DNA of 64,000 nucleotides from the NCBI RefSeq assembly GCF_001665685.1, contig NZ_LZTB01000100.1, forward strand, positions 62,001 to 126,000, given 5' to 3'. Each line of letters starts with the position of its first letter. Within the stretch, counting starts at the first letter, position 1. Position numbers and translations under genes: made by a program. The DNA is from Mycobacterium sp. 852013-50091_SCH5140682. GTDB lineage: Bacteria; Actinomycetota; Actinomycetes; Mycobacteriales; Mycobacteriaceae. Positions 36,052-42,841 of the stretch are shown here, piece by piece. A model generated the notes under the pieces. That model saw nothing but the letters and a program-made list of their open reading frames with translations, made no database searches and had not been told where the DNA came from.

Positions 36052-36753
36052 TCAGAATGCCGAGAAGCCGTCAACGCTCACCGTCATTCCATGCCCAGTC
36101 GCATCATTCATGAAGGTGGTGCCCTCACTTGTCGGGGTGATCGTCCAACCAATAGCCCGGTATACCGTGCCGTAGGTCATCGTCACGTAGTCGGGGTCAC
36201 CTGGATCTCCGTAGAGCCATTGCCATGCACCGCGTGAGGTGACGCCGACACCGGACGCGGGCATCCCGTTGTCGCTCGGCCCAAGCTGTCTGGTGAAGTG
36301 AACGTTGCACTGCACGTCACCAGCGGTCATCGCACAGACGGTCCGCCCGGAGACTGTTCGCACGTGCACGTTTCCGTAGCCGTCCATGGGCAGCGTGACG
36401 GGTGCAGGCGGCTGGCTCGGTGATGGTGGCGGCGTTGCTGGGGCCGGTGTCTCGGTCGGGGACGGAGGAGTCGTCGCGACCTCTGTGCTCGTCGGAGCCG
36501 CTGTCACCCCAGTTGGCGGTTCCGCCCGATGGCGCAGATACACGAATGCGATCACTACAGCGACCGCAACCAGCGCGACACTCGCGGCCACCACCAGAAC
36601 GGTGATCCGCCCCGGCGTCAGCCGTCGCTGCGGCGGCCAGTCCTCGCCGTCATCGAGCGACCAGGCGGTGTGCGCCTCGGTCTCATTGATCGCTCCGCCT
36701 AGCTCGGTCGGTGCCACCCCCGTTGGGGCGTCGTCGTCGCGCGCTTCCCCCAT
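36052..36753 (-). CDS. Single-pass membrane protein with Pro/Thr-rich linker and C-terminal extracytoplasmic domain
   Basis: 233 residues from ATG 36753. A cytoplasmic acidic N-terminus (~1-60) leads into one hydrophobic helix (ITVLVVAASVALVAVAVVIA, ~62-85), then a Thr/Pro-rich stretch (~95-130) and a ~100-residue domain with two Cys (VCAMTAGDVQCNVHF). The layout resembles mycobacterial membrane-anchored proteins with periplasmic sensor-like domains. No enzyme motif seen. It ends 19 bp from the start of the next island gene and is divergent from the 36.9-kb gene. Confidence 0.7.
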   Translation of the reverse strand: MGEARDDDAPTGVAPTELGGAINETEAHTAWSLDDGEDWPPQRRLTPGRITVLVVAASVALVAVAVVIAFVYLRHRAEPPTGVTAAPTSTEVATTPPSPTETPAPATPPPSPSQPPAPVTLPMDGYGNVHVRTVSGRTVCAMTAGDVQCNVHFTRQLGPSDNGMPASGVGVTSRGAWQWLYGDPGDPDYVTMTYGTVYRAIGWTITPTSEGTTFMNDATGHGMTVSVDGFSAF

Positions 36754-36906
36754 GCACGGATGGTAGCGAGCTGAGACATGCTCTGAGCAGGTAATCATGG
36801 TCGTGCCGTCTGAGGCGCGACGCGCCGAAGGAATCACCAACAGTCCGTCGCGGGACAGGTCTACGGTGGCCCTTCTGATCCTCAGACGCATTTAGGAGAG
36901 CACCTG

Positions 36907-37284
36907 ATGTCCGAAGACGAACAGGTGAAGATCATCCGACTGGACCTCACACCGCAGTCCATGAGCAAATGGCGAGAGGTCCACAATGAGCACCCCGTGC
37001 GCTATCCGGTGCTGCTTAAGCTGTCGCGCCCGCTGGACCCGTTCGAGCTTCATGCCTTAAAGTTCTTTCACAGCGACACATTCATCCCCGCTGAAAACGA
37101 TGAGTCCTTGCTGATCATGTCTCAGACCACGTTAGAGGAAGTGCGGGAAGCGATTTCAGATCTGACCGAACAGATCAATTACGCAGTTCAGGTTGGGAAA
37201 TCACGCAGAGACGCCGCTGCCAAGGAGGATTCACGGATGTTCGATCTGCTGAGCGAGATCAATCACGAACTTTCCGGCGACTAG
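36907..37284 (+). CDS. Small hypothetical protein
   Basis: 125 residues, ATG with AGGAG at 36894-36898, 8 bp upstream. No known domain. The C-terminal half is strongly helical (LEEVREAISDLTEQINYAV) and may form a coiled coil. It shares a 153-bp intergenic region with the divergent membrane-protein gene. Moderate codon bias indicates a real gene. Confidence 0.6.
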   Translation: MSEDEQVKIIRLDLTPQSMSKWREVHNEHPVRYPVLLKLSRPLDPFELHALKFFHSDTFIPAENDESLLIMSQTTLEEVREAISDLTEQINYAVQVGKSRRDAAAKEDSRMFDLLSEINHELSGD

Positions 37285-37378
37285 GTGCGCTGCATGCTTC
37301 ACTCGCGTGTGGGATGCCATGGCCCTCAACATTTGGCCGCCAGGCGGGCAGGCAGCTCAATAGTCTCTCACCCAGTCG

Positions 37379-37561
37379 CTAATGTTGTCGGCACAGGCAT
37401 TTCAGGTTGGACGCGACGGTCAGCCCACCCGATGCCGGATCGGCATGATCGAACGGCACGGTGTGGTCGATGTCGCAGATCTCGGCAGAACGGCCGCAGC
37501 CCGGGAACCGGCAGGTCAGGTCACGGAAACGGACCCAGCGTTCGAGAGCTGTCCTGATACA
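37379..37561 (-). pseudogene. Remnant of a DUF222/HNH endonuclease gene
   Basis: The minus strand encodes a 60-codon frame closed by stops on both sides that matches the HNH core: RFRDLTCRFPGCGRSAEICD, then IDHTVPFDHADPASGGLT and NLKCLCRQH. The usual continuation after RQH is lost to TAG, and the large N-terminal DUF222 region is missing. It belongs to a different 13E12-type subfamily from the intact gene at 7.1-8.4 kb. It marks the right edge of the accessory island. Confidence 0.75.
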
Positions 37562-37592
37562 TCACAGGGCCCGACAAGTCCCGCCGGCTCAG

Positions 37593-38075
37593 CTACCAGT
37601 TGTAGAACCCGCCCTCAGGGCCCAGCATCCGTTCCAGCCGGGCCCGGTTGATCCGGGCCAGTTCGTTGCGGACCACCTTGCGTTCGGTCTCGGTGTCGTT
37701 GTGAAGGCGGTAGGTGATGCAGTCGAGCACCTCGGTCGGATCGCAGTTGGGCGTGCACATGACGAACCCGAAACCGAACCGGTCGCGATAGCGGACCAAG
37801 GCGTCGTCGAACTGCGCCGTCACGTCGGGCAGGTCGGGCCAGCGGCACCCGATCAGCGGGTAGGCCTGCAGCACAGCGTCGATGGAATCCTCGCCCAGGC
37901 TGAACAGCAGTTCGTCAGCCTTCTGGAACAGGCTCTCGTGGTCGGCGTACGGACGCGACCGGGCCAGGTCGGCGGACACCAGCACGCTGTAACAGCATTC
38001 GTAGGCCGCGTGCACCGCGCGCCGCATCGGCAATGCGTTGTACGCGTCAAGCCCCATGCCCTGATGCATCAACAC
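37593..38075 (-). CDS. OHCU-decarboxylase (UraD)-like protein lacking the catalytic His
   Basis: 160 residues. The C-terminal half matches the UraD fold (RYRDRFGFGFVMC, then LHNDTETERKVVRNELARIN), including the typical FGF and NDxETER stretches. The active-site motif usually read as HPRIG or HPDLG is YPLIG here (QAYPLIGCRW), so the catalytic His is Tyr, and the S-x-x-EQ motif is replaced by DVTAQ. Probably not a ureide-pathway enzyme; no urate genes are nearby. GTG 38075, ATG 38069 and ATG 38057 are alternative starts. It lies downstream of ppa on the same strand. Confidence 0.65.
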   Translation of the reverse strand: MLMHQGMGLDAYNALPMRRAVHAAYECCYSVLVSADLARSRPYADHESLFQKADELLFSLGEDSIDAVLQAYPLIGCRWPDLPDVTAQFDDALVRYRDRFGFGFVMCTPNCDPTEVLDCITYRLHNDTETERKVVRNELARINRARLERMLGPEGGFYNW

Positions 38076-38101
38076 ACGACCATCATCGAATGCGCAGAGT
38101 A

Positions 38102-38127
38102 CGGGGGTATTACCCCGTGTTACGGGG
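38102..38127. repeat. Overlapping inverted repeats CGGGG/CCCCG/CGGGG between ppa and the UraD-like gene
   Basis: CGGGG (38102-38106), CCCCG (38113-38117) and CGGGG (38123-38127) allow two mutually exclusive 5-bp hairpins with the middle arm shared. It may act as an operator or as a weak terminator after ppa; there is no T-tract. Confidence 0.45.
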
Positions 38128-38155
38128 ACGCTAAATCAGTGCTGGTTTGTGGGGA

Positions 38156-38644
38156 CTAGTGTCCCTCGGCCTTGAACCGCTCGACCGATCGCTTCAACTC
38201 GGCCTCGGCCTCTTCGCGGCCGGCCCAGTCGGCGGCCTTGACGAACTTGCCCGGCTCCAGGTCCTTGTAGTGCACGAAGAAGTGCTTGATGGCGTCGAGT
38301 TCGAACTGCGACACGTCGCCGACGTCCTGGATGTGATCCCAGCGCGGGTCGCCGGCCGGGACACACAGCAGCTTGTCGTCGCCGCCTGCCTCGTCGGTCA
38401 TCTTGAACATCGCGACCGGTCGCGCTTCGACGATGCAGCCCGGGAACACCGATTCGGTCAGCAGCACCAGCGCGTCCAGCGGGTCGCCGTCCTCACCGAG
38501 AGTGTTCTCGAAGAAGCCGTAGTCGGCGGGGTAGGCCATCGGCGTGAAGAGGTAGCGGTCGAGCTTGACCCGGCCCGTCTCGTGGTCAACCTCGTACTTG
38601 TTGCGTGAACCCTTCGGGATCTCGATGACGACGTCGAACTCCAC
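38156..38644 (-). CDS. ppa: Inorganic pyrophosphatase (family I)
   Basis: Hydrolyses pyrophosphate to orthophosphate, pulling biosynthetic reactions forward. 162 residues, the same length as M. tuberculosis Ppa (Rv3628). Family I signatures: EIPKGSRNKYEVD, AYPADYGF and the metal site DGDPLDALVL (~residues 52-61), followed by PAGDPRW and HFFVHYKDLE. GTG start at 38644. Divergent from dacB with 128 bp between them. Confidence 0.97.
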   Translation of the reverse strand: MEFDVVIEIPKGSRNKYEVDHETGRVKLDRYLFTPMAYPADYGFFENTLGEDGDPLDALVLLTESVFPGCIVEARPVAMFKMTDEAGGDDKLLCVPAGDPRWDHIQDVGDVSQFELDAIKHFFVHYKDLEPGKFVKAADWAGREEAEAELKRSVERFKAEGH

Positions 38645-38772
38645 CGTCGTGGCTCCTTCGCATCTGCGGATAAGTCATGGGTCGTCGGGCGACGACGCGG
38701 GTCAACCCTAATCCAGCGATAGGCTGGCGCAGCGGGGTGCCTGGTCCCCGTCGATGAATGAGCAGGAGAACT

Positions 38773-40161
38773 ATGCGGCCCACTCGGTGGCGGCGTTCCA
38801 CCCACGTGGCGGTGGGCGTCGTGGTTCTGGCGCTGGTTGCCGCCGTGGTCGCCGTTGCTGCCATTCTGACGGGGCGCCAATCCAGCGACGCTGCCGCAGC
38901 CAAACCCGCACCACCGGCCGCGACGGCCAGTCCGGAGATCACGCCGGTCGACATGTCGGCGCCGAGCCCCACCGTCGGTGGCCTGGCCGCCGCGCTGGCG
39001 CCCGCCCTGGCCAACCCCGACCTCGGCGAGATCACCGGCCGGGTGACCGACGCCGCCACGGGCGCCCAGCTGTGGGAGCAGGACGCTGACACCCCGATGC
39101 AGCCGGCGTCGGTCAACAAGGTGCTCACCACCGCGGCGGCGCTTCTCACGCTGGACCGGGGGGCTCGGCTGACCACCACCGTCGTGGCCTCCGATCAACA
39201 GCCCGGGCTGGTGGTGCTCAAAGGCGGCGGCGACACCACGCTTTCAGACGCCCCGGCCGGTACCGATACCTGGTACAAGGGCGCCGCCCGGATCAGCGAT
39301 TTGGCGGATCAGATCCGGCAGAGCGGGGTGCGGGTCACCGCGGTCGCGGTCGACACCAGCGCCTACACGGGGCCGACGATGGCTCCGGGCTGGGATCCCG
39401 CCGACATCGGTGGCGGTGACATCGCGCCGATGGAACCCGTGATGCTCGACTGCGGCCGCATCCAACCGGCCACCGTCGATTCCCGACGCACCACCACCCC
39501 GGCTCTGGAGGCAGGCAAGGCCCTGGCCGTCGCACTGAGGGTCGATCCCTCGACGGTGACGGTGTCGGCCACCCGGCTGGCGCAGTTCGGCGGCAGGCAG
39601 ATCGCGCAGGTGCAGTCGGCCCCGCTGATCGAGCGGCTGCGCCAGATGATGAACGAGTCGGACAACGTGATGGCCGAATCCATCGCGCGCGAGGTCGCCG
39701 ATCAGCTGAATCACTCGCAGAGCTTCGACGGCGGCGTCCAATCTGTGCTCGGGCAGCTGCAGAGCGTCGGTATCGACACCAGCGGCGCCAAGCTCGTCGA
39801 CTCCAGCGGACTGTCGGTGTTCGACCGGCTGACTGCGAGGACACTCGACGGCGTGGTCACCGCAGCCTCGGGCACCACCGAACCCAAGCTGCGGCCACTG
39901 GTCGACCTGCTCCCGGTGGCCGGTGGCAGCGGCACGCTGTCCAACCGTTACCTCGACACCGAATCCGGGCGGGCGGCAGCCGGATGGCTTCGCGCCAAGA
40001 CCGGCTCACTCACCGGCACCAACGCGCTGGCCGGGATCGTCACCGACGCCAGCGGTCGGGTGCTGACGTTCGCATTGCTGTCCAACAACGCCGGAGCGAC
40101 CGGCCGCATCGCCATCGACGCCGTGGCGGCCGTGCTGCGCTCCTGCGGGTGCGGCGCATGA
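38773..40161 (+). CDS. dacB: D-alanyl-D-alanine carboxypeptidase/endopeptidase (PBP4 type)
   Basis: Trims peptidoglycan stem peptides outside the membrane. 462 residues from ATG 38773, with AGGAG at 38764-38768; an upstream ATG at 38758 lacks an SD. An N-terminal membrane helix (VAVGVVVLALVAAVVAVAA) acts as signal-anchor. Active-site motifs are SVNK (SxxK), SDN (SxN, in MNESDNVMAES) and KTG in RAKTGSLTGT. M. tuberculosis Rv3627c is 461 residues. It ATGA-overlaps the next gene. Confidence 0.93.
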   Translation: MRPTRWRRSTHVAVGVVVLALVAAVVAVAAILTGRQSSDAAAAKPAPPAATASPEITPVDMSAPSPTVGGLAAALAPALANPDLGEITGRVTDAATGAQLWEQDADTPMQPASVNKVLTTAAALLTLDRGARLTTTVVASDQQPGLVVLKGGGDTTLSDAPAGTDTWYKGAARISDLADQIRQSGVRVTAVAVDTSAYTGPTMAPGWDPADIGGGDIAPMEPVMLDCGRIQPATVDSRRTTTPALEAGKALAVALRVDPSTVTVSATRLAQFGGRQIAQVQSAPLIERLRQMMNESDNVMAESIAREVADQLNHSQSFDGGVQSVLGQLQSVGIDTSGAKLVDSSGLSVFDRLTARTLDGVVTAASGTTEPKLRPLVDLLPVAGGSGTLSNRYLDTESGRAAAGWLRAKTGSLTGTNALAGIVTDASGRVLTFALLSNNAGATGRIAIDAVAAVLRSCGCGA

Positions 40162-41213
40162 GCCGCCCCTCCGCGCTGACCGCGGGCCGCGCCGTCGACT
40201 GGGAGTTCGCCGCGACGGTCGGCGCCAAGCTGGCCCGCCCGGCCCCGGCGTTCACCGATTACACGCGCAAGATCGCGATCGACCAGCTCTACGAGAGCGC
40301 TCGTTCCGCCGAGATGCCGGTGCGCGAGGTGACCGGGCTCAATGAGGGCGCGGAGGTTCCCGAGGCCCGCGTCGTCGACCGTCCTGACTGGATCCGCGCG
40401 GCCACCCGGTCGATGCGGGTGATGACGGGCGGGGCCGACGACCCGGAACACAAGCCCGGGTTCATCACCGGGCGCGTCACCGGCGCGCAGACCGGTGCGG
40501 TGCTGGCGTTCATCTCGTCGGGCATTCTCGGCCAGTACGACCCGTTCGCGCCCGATGGTGGCGAGCTACTGCTGGTGTATCCCAACGTGATCGCGGTGGA
40601 ACGCGAATTACGCGTCACCCCAGCGGATTTCCGGCTGTGGGTGTGCCTGCACGAGGTCACGCACCGCGTGCAGTTCCGCGCCAACCCGTGGCTGACCACG
40701 CACATGTCCGACGCGCTGGCCGTGCTGACCCAGGATGCCGGCGACGATGTCGCCGCAGTGGCGGGGCGGCTGGCCACCTATGTCCGGAATCAACGCAACG
40801 GCGCTGCGCCCGAACCGGGTTCGACGGGTGTGCTCGGCCTGGTGCGGGCCGTGCAGGCCGAGCCGCAGCGCAAGGCGCTCGATCAGCTGCTGGTGCTGGG
40901 CACCCTGCTGGAGGGCCACGCCGATCACGTCATGGACGCCGTCGGCCCGGCGGTGGTGCCGTCGGTCAACATCATCCGGCGCCGCTTCGATGAGCGCAGG
41001 CAACGCAAGCAGCCGCCCGTGCAGCGGCTCGTGCGGGCGCTGCTCGGCTTCGACGCCAAGCTCAGCCAGTACACCCGCGGCAAGGCCTTCGTCGACCATG
41101 TGGTGTCCGCGGTCGGTATGGCCCGGTTCAACACCGTCTGGTCCAGCGCCGAAACCCTGCCGCTGCCAACAGAAATCGACGAACCGCAGCGATGGATCGA
41201 TCGGGTGCTCTAG
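40158..41213 (+). CDS. Zinc-dependent metalloprotease-like protein (Rv3626c family)
   Basis: 351 residues. The zinc motif is HEVTHRVQF (HExxH, ~residues 166-170), with a later EGHADHVMD that can supply the third ligand. This family is annotated as coenzyme F420 biosynthesis-associated or zinc-dependent metalloprotease; its substrate is not known. Its start overlaps dacB by 4 bp and its end overlaps tilS by 22 bp, so it is part of the dacB-Rv3626c-tilS-hpt run conserved in mycobacteria. Confidence 0.88.
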   Translation: MSRPSALTAGRAVDWEFAATVGAKLARPAPAFTDYTRKIAIDQLYESARSAEMPVREVTGLNEGAEVPEARVVDRPDWIRAATRSMRVMTGGADDPEHKPGFITGRVTGAQTGAVLAFISSGILGQYDPFAPDGGELLLVYPNVIAVERELRVTPADFRLWVCLHEVTHRVQFRANPWLTTHMSDALAVLTQDAGDDVAAVAGRLATYVRNQRNGAAPEPGSTGVLGLVRAVQAEPQRKALDQLLVLGTLLEGHADHVMDAVGPAVVPSVNIIRRRFDERRQRKQPPVQRLVRALLGFDAKLSQYTRGKAFVDHVVSAVGMARFNTVWSSAETLPLPTEIDEPQRWIDRVL

Positions 41214-42151
41214 CTACGCTGCGGCGTGCGGTGGCAGCGGCCGGTGCGCACATCGACGGCGACCACTGGTGTGTGGCCCTCTCCGGTGGTCCGGACTCGT
41301 TGGCGCTCACCGCGATTGCCGCGACGCAGCGGCCCACCACTGCGCTGATCGTGGACCACGGCCTGCAGGCAGGCTCGGGGGAGGTGGCCGAGGCGGCGCG
41401 AGAGCAGGCGCTGCGAGCGGGTTGTGTTGCCGCACAGGTGTTTTCGGTTCAGGTGGGTACCGCGGGTGGGCCCGAGGCGGCAGCGCGGACGGCGCGCTAC
41501 GCCGCCCTCGACACAGCTCGCGCCGGTGCGCCGGTGCTGCTCGGCCACACTCTCGACGATCAAGCCGAGACGGTGCTGCTGGGGCTGGGCCGAGGTTCGG
41601 GACCACGGTCGATCGCCGGGATGCGGCCACACGACCCGCCGTGGCATCGGCCGCTGTTGGAGGTTCGTCGCGCGCTGACCCACGCGGCGTGCGACGAACT
41701 CGGACTCACGCCGTGGCACGACCCGCACAACAGCGATGCGCGGTTCACGCGGTCGCGGTTGCGTCACGAGGTCATGCCGGTGCTCGAGGACGTGCTGGGC
41801 GGTGGGGTGGCCGAGGCGCTCGGCCGCACGGCCAGGGCGTTGCGCGAAGACTCCGATGCGCTCGACGAGCTGGCCCGGCACGCCCTCGACGACGCGGCCA
41901 CCGGTGACGGCGGCCTGGACACCGCCCGCCTGGCCGCGCTGCCCGACGCGCTGCGCCGCCGCGTCATCCGCGGCTGGCTGATGTCGGGCGGGGCCAGCGG
42001 GCTCACCGACACCCAGATCCGCGCGGCGAACCGGTTGGTCACCGCGTGGCGAGGGCAGGGTGGCGTGGCTGTGGGCTCGGCCTTGCGCCGTCAAAGGTTG
42101 ATCGCCGGCCGCCACGGCGGGGTGCTGAGGCTCCACATCGAACCCGTGTAG
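41192..42151 (+). CDS. tilS: tRNA(Ile)-lysidine synthase
   Basis: Modifies C34 of tRNA-Ile(CAU) to lysidine, switching it from Met to Ile decoding; essential. 319 residues. The PP-loop ATP site is ALSGGPDSLAL (~29-39), followed by VDHGL and GHTLDDQAETVLLGLGRGSG with the HTxDDQxET signature. The C-terminal TilS substrate domain is short, as is usual in actinobacteria. It begins inside the end of the preceding gene (22-bp overlap) and hpt follows 14 bp downstream. Confidence 0.95.
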   Translation: MDRSGALATLRRAVAAAGAHIDGDHWCVALSGGPDSLALTAIAATQRPTTALIVDHGLQAGSGEVAEAAREQALRAGCVAAQVFSVQVGTAGGPEAAARTARYAALDTARAGAPVLLGHTLDDQAETVLLGLGRGSGPRSIAGMRPHDPPWHRPLLEVRRALTHAACDELGLTPWHDPHNSDARFTRSRLRHEVMPVLEDVLGGGVAEALGRTARALREDSDALDELARHALDDAATGDGGLDTARLAALPDALRRRVIRGWLMSGGASGLTDTQIRAANRLVTAWRGQGGVAVGSALRRQRLIAGRHGGVLRLHIEPV

Positions 42152-42165
42152 CTAGGCTGTTCCCC

Positions 42166-42744
42166 GTGGCCGTCGACTCTGCCGAACCGTATGCAGGAGA
42201 CATCAAATCGGTGCTGTTGTCCGAGGAGCAGATCCGGACCCGCACTGCCGAACTGGCCGAGATGATTGCCGAGGAGTATCGCGACAACCTCGGCAGCGAC
42301 GACCTGCTGCTGGTGACCGTGCTCAAGGGTGCGGTCATGTTCGTCACCGATCTGGCGCGTTCCATCCCGCTGCCCACCCAGCTGGAGTTCATGGCAGTCA
42401 GCTCCTACGGCTCGTCGACCTCGTCGTCGGGTGTGGTGCGCATCCTCAAGGACCTCGACCGCGACATCAACGACCGTGACGTGCTGATCGTCGAGGACAT
42501 CATCGACTCCGGGCTCACGCTGTCGTGGCTGCTGCGCAACCTGGCCACCCGCCATCCGCGCTCACTGCGGGTCTGCACGCTGCTGCGCAAGCCCGAAGCC
42601 GTCAAGACCGAGCTCGATGTCGCGTATGTGGGCTTCGACATCCCCAACGAGTTCGTCGTCGGGTACGGCCTGGACTTCGCCGAGCGCTACCGGGACCTGC
42701 CCTACATCGGCACCCTCGAACCGAAGGTCTACGAGCAGCCCTAA
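42166..42744 (+). CDS. hpt: Hypoxanthine-guanine phosphoribosyltransferase
   Basis: Purine salvage: joins hypoxanthine or guanine to PRPP. 192 residues from GTG 42166. The PRPP loop is VLIVEDIIDSGLTLSWL, the flexible-loop SSYGSST region precedes it, and DFAERYRDLPYIGTLEP closes the fold. M. tuberculosis hpt (Rv3624c) is slightly longer at its N-terminus. It is directly followed by a three-unit tandem repeat. Confidence 0.96.
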   Translation: MAVDSAEPYAGDIKSVLLSEEQIRTRTAELAEMIAEEYRDNLGSDDLLLVTVLKGAVMFVTDLARSIPLPTQLEFMAVSSYGSSTSSSGVVRILKDLDRDINDRDVLIVEDIIDSGLTLSWLLRNLATRHPRSLRVCTLLRKPEAVKTELDVAYVGFDIPNEFVVGYGLDFAERYRDLPYIGTLEPKVYEQP

Positions 42745-42821
42745 GCGGGAGGCCTACCAAACGGCACTAAGCCGGAGGCTTATAAAACGGCACGGCGCCG
42801 GAGGCTTACCAAAGGGCATCC
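42744..42821 (+). repeat. Three-copy 26-bp tandem repeat after hpt
   Basis: Units at 42744-42769, 42770-42795 and 42796-42821 share the core GGAGGC-YTA-YMAAA-SGGCA. Copies 1-2 and 2-3 differ at only a few positions each. The first unit starts at the last base of the hpt stop. Each unit carries a GGAGG ribosome-binding-like element. The array ends 20 bp before the oxidoreductase start. Confidence 0.85.
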
Positions 42822-42841
42822 AGCGGCGCAGAATCGCACGC

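Noticed and set aside
42744..42821. CRISPR array
   Set aside because: The units are head-to-tail without spacers, and no cas genes are present.
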